From Clostridium sp. BJN0013 (GTDB lineage Bacteria > Bacillota > Clostridia > Clostridiales > Clostridiaceae), in the NCBI RefSeq assembly GCF_040939125.1, contig NZ_CP162495.1:2480001-2544000 (forward strand): DNA of 64,000 bases, in the 5' to 3' direction. Within the stretch, counting starts at the first letter, position 1, and the number at the start of each line of letters is the position of its first letter. The notes beneath the pieces are model-generated. The model saw nothing but the letters and a program-made list of their open reading frames with translations. It was not told the origin of the DNA and searched no databases. The translations under genes were made by a program, and so were the position numbers. This document shows positions 1-9,254 of this stretch, piece after piece.

Positions 1-747
1 TCCCTCAAAATATTTATACCATAAAAAGCTTATTAAAAACAACATAATAGTTGATGTAACACAAATATATACTACAATTTGAAATTCACTTAATACTAAC
101 AGATTCTTGCCATTGTCAATCTTCAGACTGATATAAGAATCCAGTATTCTAGAGCCCCAACTGCACGGAAACCACTTTCCAAATATATCTCCAAGCCCTG
201 TAAGCATGAGTGCTGAAATTAAGCTTTCCCCTATTCCAAGTCCTATGGAGGCTCCTGTTCCAAATATAAAACTGCATAATAGATGTAACAAGTATAAAAA
301 AATTTCACAGAACAATAGAATGAAAATTATCTTTCCATAAAAAATAGCATCAAATGCATTTTTATGGATCAGGAACTCCAACCCAAAACCCAGAATGCCA
401 ACAGCAATAGTAAGAGATCCCACTCCCATGATAAGCAGCATAACTAACTTACTAAAAAAACTAAGAAGTTTATGTCTTGCCATCAAAAGTTCCTGAAAAT
501 TTCCTGCATCAGCTTCCTGCTCCACAACCATGGCACAGACAATACCAATTATCAATGGAAATCCCATAGTTAAAACTTGTATATACAAGCTTACCTTTGA
601 AACATTATCTATAGTTGAAGGTGAGCTTGTATAATAACCTAAAAACAGCATTGGAATCAGTATTGGAATCACAATATGTATCCATACTATTGCAGTATGG
701 CGTATCTTCTGGAAATCCGCCCTTACGAGTTTAAAAAGTATACCCAT
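1..747 (-). CDS. Lantibiotic-immunity-type ABC transporter permease (MutG/EpiG-like), cut by window edge
   Basis: The reading frame is open for 249 codons and runs off the left edge, so the C-terminus is missing. It starts MGILFKLVRADFQKIRHTAI and then has several long hydrophobic segments, as in ABC-2 permeases of the MutG/EpiG/SpaG immunity type. The start lies 1 nt past the stop of the second permease, with a GGAGG-like site at the end of that gene. Together with the preceding permease and ATPase it would form a LanFEG-style exporter that pumps a peptide antibiotic off the membrane. The substrate is unknown and no lantibiotic biosynthesis gene is in the window. Family from recognition of sequence character and gene trio; specificity is inference. 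Confidence 0.75.
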   Translation of the reverse strand, partial: MGILFKLVRADFQKIRHTAIVWIHIVIPILIPMLFLGYYTSSPSTIDNVSKVSLYIQVLTMGFPLIIGIVCAMVVEQEADAGNFQELLMARHKLLSFFSKLVMLLIMGVGSLTIAVGILGFGLEFLIHKNAFDAIFYGKIIFILLFCEIFLYLLHLLCSFIFGTGASIGLGIGESLISALMLTGLGDIFGKWFPCSWGSRILDSYISLKIDNGKNLLVLSEFQIVVYICVTSTIMLFLISFLWYKYFEG

Positions 748-748
748 A

Positions 749-1501
749 TTATTTTGCCTCCTGTCTTTCATACCATTTTGCAGTTAAAACTGTAAGTGTA
801 AGAAATAAAACTACTGTAATCATAATTCCAGGTAAAATAACACTGTCTGATAATAGCTCCGGTCTAAAGGTCTGATTACCTGAAACAGCAGGAAGTCCGT
901 TTGGAAGAACCTTTATAATGGGACACATTAACCTGGATGGAACCGCATATGGTATTATCCACAACACATCTTCAACAGCAAATATTACTCCTAGCATAAA
1001 ATAGGCAATAATATTAATTAATATTGTGGGAAATATTCCTATTTTACTTCCAAGAAACAGACAAAAAGGTATTTGCCATAAAAAAGTAATAATTAAAACC
1101 AAACTTCCTAATACTACACTTGCCGCTGGAATCATTCCAAGCTTTCCAAAATGAAGAATATTGCCAATAAATAAACATCCAAATAAATGAATTATAGAAG
1201 CGAAAATTATCATCAAGCTGCACACAAGTATTTTTGATATCCAAACTTTTTTAAGGTCTACTGGTAGAGAAAGCACTGCCATGTTTTTCATCTTGTTATC
1301 TTTGACAGCAATTAATGTACATAATAAGGACACCATTCCTGGAAGAATCATTACATACCACCAATTATAGCTATCTATCTCAAAATAATGTGGTGTTAAT
1401 ATCAATGAAAGAATTATTGCAAAAATCGGTGCCAGAAAAATAAGTTTTCCCATAAATGTATGTTTTATCTTTAAATACTCTGATTTAAAATAAGCTTCCA
1501 T
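749..1501 (-). CDS. Lantibiotic-immunity-type ABC transporter permease (MutE/EpiE-like)
   Basis: A 250-residue integral membrane protein starting MEAYFKSEYLKIKHTF. An upstream in-frame start exists, but the GGAGGGAG site sits just before the chosen ATG and this start leaves a 1-nt gap from the ATPase gene. Six hydrophobic stretches and a short cytoplasmic N-terminus are typical of the MutE/EpiE permease family (about 250 residues). It should pair with the downstream permease and the upstream ATPase in one LanFEG-type complex. Function in self-protection or in resistance to host or competitor peptides is inferred from family. Confidence 0.8.
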   Translation of the reverse strand: MEAYFKSEYLKIKHTFMGKLIFLAPIFAIILSLILTPHYFEIDSYNWWYVMILPGMVSLLCTLIAVKDNKMKNMAVLSLPVDLKKVWISKILVCSLMIIFASIIHLFGCLFIGNILHFGKLGMIPAASVVLGSLVLIITFLWQIPFCLFLGSKIGIFPTILINIIAYFMLGVIFAVEDVLWIIPYAVPSRLMCPIIKVLPNGLPAVSGNQTFRPELLSDSVILPGIMITVVLFLTLTVLTAKWYERQEAK

Positions 1502-1502
1502 A

Positions 1503-2210
1503 TTATTCTCCCTCCCTTCTATATTTTCCGGCAACCTCTATAAACAACTTTTCAAGATCTTCTCCCTTTTTCATACCTCCCTGATATCCTAAAACTCCAC
1601 CTGAAATAATTCCAATTTCATCAACTACCTGTTCAACTTCACTCAGTACATGACTTGATAGTATTACTGTAATTCCATGTTCTGGAAAAGAACGAATTAA
1701 CTCACGAAGTTCTTGTATACCAAAAGGGTCCAGTCCATTAGTAGGCTCATCCAAAATTAAAAGTTTTGGATTATTTAGGATAGCTATTGCAATGCCAAGC
1801 CTTTGCTTCATTCCCATGGAAAATTGATGCGCTCTTTTCTTGCCCGTATTCTTTAAATCCACTATTTCAAGTACTTCATCGATTCTTTTGTCAGGTAATC
1901 CTAAAACTATTGTACGCACCTTTAAATTTTCCCTTGCAGTAAGATTTCCATAAAGTGGTGCACCTTCAATTAAAGCCCCCACATTTCTCAAATCATTTCT
2001 ACTCCACTTATGACCTTCAAATAAAATTTCTCCACTGCTTGCTCTCAGCATTCCAGTTATTATCTTTAATGTCGTGGACTTTCCTGCTCCATTTGGTCCA
2101 AGCAATCCATAAATAGAATTTTTCTTGACCTTAAGTGATATATTATTTACTGCCATTTGTCCTTTAAAATTTTTACAGAGCTTTTTAGTTTCTAAAATAA
2201 AATTATTCAT
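1503..2210 (-). CDS. ABC transporter ATP-binding protein, lantibiotic immunity (LanF/MutF) type
   Basis: A 235-residue ATPase starting MNNFILETKK. I chose this ATG because AGGAGG lies 7 nt upstream; a longer in-frame start would place that site inside the gene. Walker A GPNGAGKST is at about residues 38-46, a signature-like FSMGMKQRLG at about 130-139 and Walker B LLILDEPTNGLD at about 150-161. The Q-loop position reads ALIEGAPLYGNLTARENL, with Glu instead of Gln. This E-loop is a known hallmark of LanF immunity ATPases and supports the assignment. It is the first gene of a three-gene operon with two permeases. No promoter close to consensus was found upstream. Confidence 0.88.
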   Translation of the reverse strand: MNNFILETKKLCKNFKGQMAVNNISLKVKKNSIYGLLGPNGAGKSTTLKIITGMLRASSGEILFEGHKWSRNDLRNVGALIEGAPLYGNLTARENLKVRTIVLGLPDKRIDEVLEIVDLKNTGKKRAHQFSMGMKQRLGIAIAILNNPKLLILDEPTNGLDPFGIQELRELIRSFPEHGITVILSSHVLSEVEQVVDEIGIISGGVLGYQGGMKKGEDLEKLFIEVAGKYRREGE

Positions 2211-2273
2211 TCCTACGGTCCTCCTCATTTGATTACATAATAATTTATAATTATAAGGATTTTATAAGGAATA

Positions 2274-2305
2274 CTAAAAAGATGAAGCTTTTTACACTTC
2301 ATCTT
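2274..2305 (-). terminator. Terminator after purL
   Basis: On the minus strand a 9-bp perfect stem AAGATGAAG/CTTCATCTT with a 9-nt loop is followed by a short U tract. It lies 28 nt past the purL stop and separates purL from the ABC transporter operon. Confidence 0.8.
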
Positions 2306-2332
2306 ATATATACGCTTAATATAAGGAATAAT

Positions 2333-5300
2333 TTAAATCTTAAAATAGTTAATTCCTGCCTCAAATAACTTTTGATCCTTTTCCCCTGGAATATTTTTAA
2401 AGACATTTTCTCCTATTCTTTCTGAATGCCCCATTTTACCAAGTATTCTACCATCCGGACTGGTTATACCCTCCACTGCATAGTAGGAGCCATTTGGGTT
2501 AAATTTAACATCACAGCTAGGATTTCCCTGAAGATCTACATATTGTGTTGCTATCTGACCCTTACTTTTAAGTTTGACAATCATATCATCTCCAACCACA
2601 AATCTTCCCTCTCCATGGGAAACTGCTATGGAGTAGACATCTCCTACCCTTGCATTGTTAAACCAAGGAGATAAATTGGAGATAACCTTTGTGTTTACTA
2701 TGGTGGATACATGTCTTCCTATCTTATTATAGGTAAGGGTAGGACAAAATTCATCTATATCCCTTATTTCCCCGAAAGGTACAAGTCCTAATTTTATAAG
2801 GGCTTGAAAGCCATTGCATATTCCAAGCATAAGGCCATCTCTTTTATTTAAAAACTCCATTACGGCCTCTTTTATCCTAGGATTTCTAAAGAAGGTGGCA
2901 ATAAATTTACCTGAACCATCTGGTTCATCTCCTGCACTAAATCCTCCAGGAAGCATAATAATCTGGGAAGAGTTTATTCCCTTAATAATTGCATCTACTG
3001 ATTCTTCTATCTGCGTTCCTGTTAAATTTTTGACTATAATAGTTTCCACTTCAGCTCCTGCTTTTTTAAATGCTCTTTCTGTATCATATTCACAATTGGT
3101 TCCTGGAAATACAGGTATAACTACTTTTGGAACCGCTGCCTTTATAGCTGGAGAAATTTTATTTTCCCTGTGGAAATATTCCACATCTATTTTCTCATTT
3201 TCTCCTGGAACATAGGTAGGAAAAATATTTTCAAGACTTTCCTCCCATGAATTTATCATATCCAAAATAGGTATATCTACTCCATTTACCTCTATAGACT
3301 GCTTTTTTTGTGTGACTCCAATAAGTTTAAAATCTATATTTTTAAGTTTTTCTTTAATATTTATCTTTGAATCTATCTCTAATATTATAGAACCGTAGTC
3401 TGGAAAAAATAATTCTTCAGTGTTTATATTATTTTCAAATTTCATCCCAATTCTATTCCCAAAACTCATTTTGCTTACTGCTTCACATATTCCCCCTCTT
3501 TTAACAGTGTGGGCGGACAACACTTCGCCTTCTCTTATCATGCTGTTTATAATACTATAATTTTCTTTAAGTTTTTTAATATTTGGAATACAAAATTCAT
3601 CCCTTGAAACAGGTATAATTACCACATAATTTTCATAACCTTTGAACTCAGGTGATATAATCTTGTCAGCTTCTCCTGTACTAACTGCAAAGGAGACCAA
3701 GGTAGGTGGAACATCCATATCCTTAAAACTCCCGGACATACTGTCTTTTCCCCCTATGGCTGCTATATCAAACTCATTTTGGGCATAAAGAGCTCCAAGT
3801 AAAGCAGAAAAAGGCTTACCCCACTTTTGCGGATCTTTACCAAGCTTTTCAAAATATTCTTGAAAGGTCAATTTTATATTATTTACTGATCCTCCTGAAG
3901 CTGCAATTTTAGCTACAGACTCCACTACTGCATAAACTGCTCCATGAAAAGGGCTCCATTTAGCAATATCTGGATTATATCCAAAACTCATTACTGTAGC
4001 GGTATTGGTTTCTCCATTTAATACAGGTAATTTTGCTGCCATAGCTTCTGTAGGAGTATCCTGATATTTTCCTCCAAAAGGCATAAGTACAGTAGAAGCA
4101 CCTATGCTGCTGTCAAATCTCTCTACCAGACCTTTTTGACTGCACACATTTAAATCTTTTAAAGTTTTGATCCACAGCTCTTTTATGTGATTACTTTTAT
4201 CCTTTTTATTTAAAACATTTTTTTCAAAATAGCTGTTATTATCCGGGGATTTTACCTTAACCTTCACAGCTGCCCTTACTCCATTGGTATCTAAAAATTC
4301 TCTGCTTAAATCTACAATGGCATCCCCTCTCCAGAACATCTTCAGCCTGTTATCTCCTGTAACATCAGCTACCTTAGTTGCCTCTAAATTTTCTTGCCTT
4401 GCATATTCTATAAATCTATCCTGATTTTCTTTCGATACAACCACTGCCATACGTTCTTGAGATTCTGAAATGGCAAGTTCAGTTCCATCTAAACCTTCAT
4501 ATTTTTTAGGCACTAAATCTAAATTTATTTCAAGTCCTTCCGTAAGTTCTCCTATAGCTACAGATACTCCTCCTGCACCAAAATCATTACATCTTTTAAT
4601 AAACTTACTTACCTCAGGTTTCCTAAACAATCTTTGAATTTTTCTTTCCGTAACAGGATTACCCTTTTGCACTTCCGCTCCAGATGTAAGTATAGAAGAC
4701 TCTGTGTGTTTTTTAGAAGAACCTGTAGCTCCACCGCAGCCGTCTCTTCCTGTTCTTCCTCCTAAAAGTATTACCACATCAGAGGTACCAGGTTTCTCTC
4801 TCTTTACATTTTCAAAAGGAGCCGCAGCTATAACTGCACCTATTTCCATTCTTTTTGCCACATATCCTTCATCATATATTTCAGAAACCATTCCAGTAGC
4901 AAGACCTATCTGATTTCCATAGGAACTATATCCTTCTGCTGCTCCTATGGTTATTTTTTTCTGTGGAAGTTTTCCTTTTAATGTATCCTCTACCTTAATT
5001 CTAGGATCTCCACTTCCTGTAACCCTCATGGCCTGATATACATAGGATCTTCCTGATAGTGGATCACGTATTGCCCCTCCAAGACAGGTTGCAGCTCCTC
5101 CAAAAGGCTCAATCTCTGTTGGATGGTTATGAGTTTCATTTTTAAACATTACAAGCCATTTTTCGTTTTTTCCATTTATATCTGCATCTACAACTATACT
5201 ACATGCATTTATTTCATCTGATTCATCTAAATCTTTTAGTTTTCCATCTTTTCTTAATTTCTTCATGGCAATGGTACCTATATCCATAAGACATTCAGGT

Positions 5301-6106
5301 TTCTTATTTTCAGCATATATTCTATTTCTTAATTTTAAGTAGTCTTCATAAGTATTTTTTATAGGAGTTGAGAATTTTCCATCTTCAATGGACACATCAG
5401 TTAATTCAGTCATAAAAGTAGTATGTCTGCAGTGATCGGACCAATATGTGTCTATTACTTTTATTTCTGTTATAGTAGGATCCCTCATCTCTTTTTCTTT
5501 AAAATACCTCTGGCAGAAGATCAAGTCTTCTATACTCATGGCAAGACCTTTGGTTCTTATAAATTCCTCAAGTTCTGCCTTATCTTTTTCTATAAATCCA
5601 TTTAGTATTTCCACAGATTGCGGTATAACTAATTTACTCTCCAGGCTATCTAATTTATCCAAAGAAGCTTCTCTGGAATCCACAGGATTTATACAGTAAT
5701 TTTTTATTTTTATAAATTCCTTCTCAGATATATCCCCATAAAGAATATATACTTTTGAGGATACAACCTGAGTTTTTTCACTTTGAGTTAATATTTGAAT
5801 ACATTGAGATGCAGAATCCGCTCTTTGATCATATTGGCCAGGAAGATATTCCACTGCAAAGACTTTCGTATTTTCCTCTATATCCATTTCTTCTTCATAT
5901 ATGTTATCTACAGTTTTTTCTGAAAATATTATATGTTTAGATTCCTCGTACTCCTTATTATTCATATTTTCTATATCATAACGATTTACTACCTTTACAT
6001 TTTCTAAATGATGGATACTGAGACTTTCTCTAATATCTTTGAGAAGTCCTTGAGCTTCTATGTCAAATCCCTTCTTTTTCTCTACAAACAGTCTTTTAAC
6101 ACCCAT
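2333..6106 (-). CDS. purL: Phosphoribosylformylglycinamidine synthase, single-chain (PurL-PurQ type)
   Basis: A 1257-residue enzyme for step four of de novo purine synthesis: FGAR + Gln + ATP to FGAM. Order: N-terminal PurS-like region and linker, two AIRS-like ATP-binding halves (FKNETHNHPTEIEPFGGAATC near residue 330; second half around the GGKDSMSGSF motif), then a C-terminal class I glutamine amidotransferase. The amidotransferase shows the nucleophile in MLGICNGFQ (Cys1097) and the His/Glu pair in MGHSER (His1227, Glu1229). Length fits the large fused form found in clostridia instead of separate PurS, PurQ and PurL. AAGGAG precedes the ATG. It is monocistronic, with its own promoter and terminator. 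Confidence 0.97.
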   Translation of the reverse strand: MGVKRLFVEKKKGFDIEAQGLLKDIRESLSIHHLENVKVVNRYDIENMNNKEYEESKHIIFSEKTVDNIYEEEMDIEENTKVFAVEYLPGQYDQRADSASQCIQILTQSEKTQVVSSKVYILYGDISEKEFIKIKNYCINPVDSREASLDKLDSLESKLVIPQSVEILNGFIEKDKAELEEFIRTKGLAMSIEDLIFCQRYFKEKEMRDPTITEIKVIDTYWSDHCRHTTFMTELTDVSIEDGKFSTPIKNTYEDYLKLRNRIYAENKKPECLMDIGTIAMKKLRKDGKLKDLDESDEINACSIVVDADINGKNEKWLVMFKNETHNHPTEIEPFGGAATCLGGAIRDPLSGRSYVYQAMRVTGSGDPRIKVEDTLKGKLPQKKITIGAAEGYSSYGNQIGLATGMVSEIYDEGYVAKRMEIGAVIAAAPFENVKREKPGTSDVVILLGGRTGRDGCGGATGSSKKHTESSILTSGAEVQKGNPVTERKIQRLFRKPEVSKFIKRCNDFGAGGVSVAIGELTEGLEINLDLVPKKYEGLDGTELAISESQERMAVVVSKENQDRFIEYARQENLEATKVADVTGDNRLKMFWRGDAIVDLSREFLDTNGVRAAVKVKVKSPDNNSYFEKNVLNKKDKSNHIKELWIKTLKDLNVCSQKGLVERFDSSIGASTVLMPFGGKYQDTPTEAMAAKLPVLNGETNTATVMSFGYNPDIAKWSPFHGAVYAVVESVAKIAASGGSVNNIKLTFQEYFEKLGKDPQKWGKPFSALLGALYAQNEFDIAAIGGKDSMSGSFKDMDVPPTLVSFAVSTGEADKIISPEFKGYENYVVIIPVSRDEFCIPNIKKLKENYSIINSMIREGEVLSAHTVKRGGICEAVSKMSFGNRIGMKFENNINTEELFFPDYGSIILEIDSKINIKEKLKNIDFKLIGVTQKKQSIEVNGVDIPILDMINSWEESLENIFPTYVPGENEKIDVEYFHRENKISPAIKAAVPKVVIPVFPGTNCEYDTERAFKKAGAEVETIIVKNLTGTQIEESVDAIIKGINSSQIIMLPGGFSAGDEPDGSGKFIATFFRNPRIKEAVMEFLNKRDGLMLGICNGFQALIKLGLVPFGEIRDIDEFCPTLTYNKIGRHVSTIVNTKVISNLSPWFNNARVGDVYSIAVSHGEGRFVVGDDMIVKLKSKGQIATQYVDLQGNPSCDVKFNPNGSYYAVEGITSPDGRILGKMGHSERIGENVFKNIPGEKDQKLFEAGINYFKI

Positions 6107-6135
6107 TGTACTTTCTCCTTATTTTATTATTTTTT

Positions 6136-6203
6136 CGAACGTTTACTATATTTTCATCAAAATTATTCGCATACATTATATCATATATATATTTTTTTGT
6201 GAA
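6136..6203 (-). promoter_or_regulatory. purL promoter with possible PurR-type site in the leader
   Basis: Minus strand -35 TTCACA (6203-6198), 17-nt spacer and -10 TATAAT (6180-6175), close to sigma-A consensus. About 35 nt downstream of the -10, the leader contains a TTCGAACG-centred motif (CGAACG at 6136-6141). That core resembles the CGAAC core of Gram-positive PurR boxes. The promoter is clear; the operator role is a guess from core similarity and gene function. Confidence 0.6.
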
Positions 6204-6220
6204 TAATATGTAGTATTGTC

Positions 6221-6481
6221 TTACCTTTTTCCTTTAATAAAAAGTATACCTTGTGTATTTTTACTATTTGCACCTAAATAACTATAGAAAAAATTATTTT
6301 CAGAAACTATTCCTTTAACTATGTGACCTGTGGTAGTAAGTATTTCTGTATATTCTCCTACTTCACAGCTTTTTAAGCAACTGCCTCTTAAAAACACATC
6401 AGCTATCTTTTTATTCTCATGATAGTGTACTATTTTTACTTCAATAAAAGTCCCTTTTTTTATCACATGGCTCAACCCCAT
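6221..6481 (-). CDS. Small protein, weakly OrtA-like
   Basis: An 86-residue protein between purL and glyA. Segments such as FLRGSCLKSCEVGEYTEI and the following TTTGHIVKGIVSENN resemble the beta-barrel pattern of OrtA, the alpha subunit of 2-amino-4-oxopentanoate thiolase in ornithine degradation. No ortB lies nearby and it is shorter than typical OrtA (about 100 residues), so I name only a resemblance. Cys residues within SCLKSC are notable. It starts with ATG at the end of an AT-rich stretch with no strong ribosome site, which lowers confidence in the start. Confidence 0.55.
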   Translation of the reverse strand: MGLSHVIKKGTFIEVKIVHYHENKKIADVFLRGSCLKSCEVGEYTEILTTTGHIVKGIVSENNFFYSYLGANSKNTQGILFIKGKR

Positions 6482-6510
6482 TATATTTATTTTAATAAAT
6501 TATATTCATA

Positions 6511-6526
6511 AATATTCTAGAATATT
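6511..6526. promoter_or_regulatory. Perfect 16-bp palindrome AATATTCTAGAATATT
   Basis: A perfect palindrome 30 nt upstream of the 86-residue gene. It could be an operator for that gene; no regulator is assigned. Confidence 0.35.
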
Positions 6527-6572
6527 ATTAGCTTTGTAAAAATAAATACACTCCAAACTTTAATTTAAATTG

Positions 6573-6604
6573 AAAAAAGTACTGCCTGCAATAAAGCAGA
6601 CAGT
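6573..6604 (-). terminator. Terminator after glyA
   Basis: Minus strand stem ACTGTCTGC/GCAGGCAGT with one mismatch, followed after two nucleotides by TTTTTT. It lies about 33 nt past the glyA stop. Confidence 0.8.
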
Positions 6605-6636
6605 TATAATTTATAATATACAATTTAAAAAATAAT

Positions 6637-7872
6637 CTATTTATAGAGAGGAAAAGCTGTACATAATTCTATTACCTCTTTTTTAATATCTGACAGGTCA
6701 GATTCTCTGTTTTCCACTGCTTTATTAATAAGATAAGCTATTTTTTTCATTTCCTCTTCTTTAAATCCTCTGGTAGTTACAGCTGGAGTACCTATCCTAA
6801 TTCCACTTGTGATATTGGGTCCTAATTTATCAAAAGGAATAGCATTCTTATTTACAGTTATATTTACCTTATCTAAAAGTTCTTCTGTATCCTTTCCTGT
6901 AATATTTTTATTGGTAAGATCTACTAACAAAAGATGATTGTCAGTACCTCCACTCACAAGTCTAAATCCATATTTTACCAGCTCTTCCCCTAAAACTTTA
7001 GCATTTTTTATCACTTGCTCTATATATTGTTTATATTCATCTGTTAATGCCTCTCCAAAACAAACTGCCTTAGCAGCTATGATATGCATTAAAGGACCGC
7101 CTTGTATTCCTGGAAATATGGTCTTGTCAAGGGCAGCACCATATTTTTCCTTGCATATTATTGCCCCTCCCCTAGGTCCTCTCAATGTTTTATGGGTAGT
7201 AGTAGTAACAAAATCTGCATAAGGTACTGGAGATTCATGTTTGCCTGCAGCAACCAGTCCTGCAATATGGGCTATGTCTACCATCATATAAGCTCCCACT
7301 TCATCACATATTTCTCTTATCTTCTTAAAATCTATTTTTCTTGGATATGCACTGGCACCGGAGACTATCATCTTAGGCTTGTGCTTAAGAGCCAATTCTC
7401 TCATTTCATCATAATCAATTATCTCCGTGTGGCTATTTAATCCATAGGAAACAAAATTGTATAATTTACCTGAAAAACTCACTTTACTTCCATGAGTTAA
7501 ATGACCACCATGATTTAAACTCATTCCAAGAACTGTATCTCCCGGTTTTAAAACCGACATATAAACAGCCATATTTGCCTGAGAGCCAGAATGAGGCTGT
7601 ACATTCACATGTTCTGCATTAAAAAGCTTTTTCATTCTATCTCTAGCTAAATCTTCTGCCTTATCTACTATGTAACATCCTCCATAATATCTCTTACCTG
7701 GATATCCTTCCGCATATTTATTCGTTAAAAAGGAACCCATGGCTTCCATTACACTTTTACTGGTAAAATTTTCAGAAGCAATAAGTTCTATACCATTTTT
7801 TTGTCTTTCCCATTCTTCTTCAATTATTCCATAGACGGCTTTGTCAGTATTTTTCAATTGGCTAAAATCCAT
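6637..7872 (-). CDS. glyA: Serine hydroxymethyltransferase
   Basis: A 411-residue PLP enzyme that interconverts serine + tetrahydrofolate and glycine + methylene-THF. The PLP lysine is Lys228 in [14 protein letters not shown]. The N-terminal IELIASENF motif (residues 28-36) and [13 protein letters not shown] (198-210) are standard SHMT signatures, and the length matches bacterial enzymes. An AAAGGAGTG site precedes the ATG. It supplies one-carbon units used by purine synthesis, which fits its place near purL, and by the Wood-Ljungdahl pathway if present. Confidence 0.97.
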   Translation of the reverse strand: MDFSQLKNTDKAVYGIIEEEWERQKNGIELIASENFTSKSVMEAMGSFLTNKYAEGYPGKRYYGGCYIVDKAEDLARDRMKKLFNAEHVNVQPHSGSQANMAVYMSVLKPGDTVLGMSLNHGGHLTHGSKVSFSGKLYNFVSYGLNSHTEIIDYDEMRELALKHKPKMIVSGASAYPRKIDFKKIREICDEVGAYMMVDIAHIAGLVAAGKHESPVPYADFVTTTTHKTLRGPRGGAIICKEKYGAALDKTIFPGIQGGPLMHIIAAKAVCFGEALTDEYKQYIEQVIKNAKVLGEELVKYGFRLVSGGTDNHLLLVDLTNKNITGKDTEELLDKVNITVNKNAIPFDKLGPNITSGIRIGTPAVTTRGFKEEEMKKIAYLINKAVENRESDLSDIKKEVIELCTAFPLYK

Positions 7873-8034
7873 GTACTATTCACTCCTTTGAAAATATAAG
7901 TTTTAAAATCATTCAGTTTCATTACCATATTACTTTATAACTTCAATTTACACAAGTATACTTTATAAATAACAAAGACAAATTTTATGATATAATAATT
8001 GCATTATTTATTTTGTACAGGGAGAATACCAACT

Positions 8035-8805
8035 ATGAATATTGATAAAATAGTAAATCTGGCAGCCCATGCTGGAAAAATAATGCTGGAAAGTGGAGCT
8101 GAAATATACAGGGTAGAAGAAACCATAACCAGAATAGGAAACAGCTATAGTATATTCAGCATAGACGCCTTTGTAACTTTAAATGTAATTATAGTATCTG
8201 CCTCAAATGAATATGGTGAAACCATATCAGTAATAAAAAGAGTACGCCATAGAACATTGAATTTAGAAAAAATATCCAGGGTAAATACCCTTTCAAGAAA
8301 TATAAAAGATAATAATTATTCTTTATACAAAGTAGAAATCAAACTATGTAAAATTGAATGCTCCAGCCCTTACAGCTTTAAGGCAACCTTATTATTTTCA
8401 GGAACAGCTACCGCTTTTTTTTGTCTTGCCTTTGGAGGAAATATAAAAGATTCCCTGGTATCATTCTTTATAGGGCTTTTAATAAATTTAACCTCTAGAA
8501 GTCTTAATTTTCTTCGGGCAAATGAATTCTTTATAAATATACTATGCGGCTCTATCGCTGCTCTAATAGCACTTATAAGTATTAAATACAATATAGGTTC
8601 TAACAGAGATACCATAATAATAAGTTCCATTATGCTTTTAGTTCCAGGGCTTTCCATAACGAACGCCATAAGAGATACAATTGCAGGGGATTTGATCTCC
8701 GGTATTTCTAGGGGAATAGAGGCCTTTCTGGTAGCTGTAGCCATTGCCATAGGCACAGGAGTTGTATTAAAATTATGGTTTGTTATAGGAGGAATGACTC
8801 TATGA
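8035..8805 (+). CDS. Threonine/serine exporter, ThrE N-terminal half (DUF1212)
   Basis: A 256-residue membrane protein. The chosen ATG (MNIDKIVNLAAHAGK) follows GGGAG; a longer in-frame start 36 nt upstream has no such site. The soluble N-terminal domain carries the conserved LESGAEIYRVEET motif of the ThrE/DUF1212 family, then about five hydrophobic helices follow, with MLLVPGLSITNAIRDTIAGD. It overlaps the next gene by ATGA, so the two halves of the split transporter are translationally coupled. Export of threonine or serine is inferred from the family; substrate is not shown by sequence. Confidence 0.88.
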   Translation: MNIDKIVNLAAHAGKIMLESGAEIYRVEETITRIGNSYSIFSIDAFVTLNVIIVSASNEYGETISVIKRVRHRTLNLEKISRVNTLSRNIKDNNYSLYKVEIKLCKIECSSPYSFKATLLFSGTATAFFCLAFGGNIKDSLVSFFIGLLINLTSRSLNFLRANEFFINILCGSIAALIALISIKYNIGSNRDTIIISSIMLLVPGLSITNAIRDTIAGDLISGISRGIEAFLVAVAIAIGTGVVLKLWFVIGGMTL

Positions 8806-9254
8806 TAATAAATTCTATATATATCTTAATTGCCACTTTGTCTTTCAGCATACTTGGAAATGTAAGGGGAAAAAATTTAATATTCTCATCCTTAGGTGGA
8901 GGATTTACCTGGTTTTTTTATCTACTTTCCTCACATTATTTAATCTACTCCAGTATACTGTGTTTTTTCATAGCTTCAGTATTTGCCTCCATCTATTCAG
9001 AAATAATGGCCAGAATATTAAAAACTCCTGCAACAACTTTTATAATATATTCAATTATTCCCTTAGTTCCAGGGTGGGGAATGTATAATACCATGCTTCA
9101 ATCTATACAAGGCCATATAAATGAATCACTGTCTACAGGCCTTAACACCCTGGAGATTGCAGGAACTATAGCTGTAGGTATATTTTTAGTATCTTCCATA
9201 TTCAAGACCGCTGCACTTTTTAGAAGAAAACTTTTTAAAATCAATCAGCTTTAA
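8802..9254 (+). CDS. Threonine/serine exporter, ThrE C-terminal half (DUF3815)
   Basis: A 150-residue membrane protein starting at the ATG that overlaps the previous stop, preceded by GGAGG. It has four to five hydrophobic helices and the motif IPLVPGWGMYNTM, parallel to MLLVPGLSITN in the first half. In actinobacterial ThrE the two halves are one polypeptide; here they are split as is usual in Firmicutes. Its stop (9252-9254) directly abuts the stop of the convergent repressor gene. Confidence 0.86.
   Translation: MIINSIYILIATLSFSILGNVRGKNLIFSSLGGGFTWFFYLLSSHYLIYSSILCFFIASVFASIYSEIMARILKTPATTFIIYSIIPLVPGWGMYNTMLQSIQGHINESLSTGLNTLEIAGTIAVGIFLVSSIFKTAALFRRKLFKINQL

Noticed and set aside
8370-8756. 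128-codon minus-strand frame inside the ThrE N-terminal gene
   Set aside because: Antisense shadow of a clear membrane protein gene; no ribosome site.
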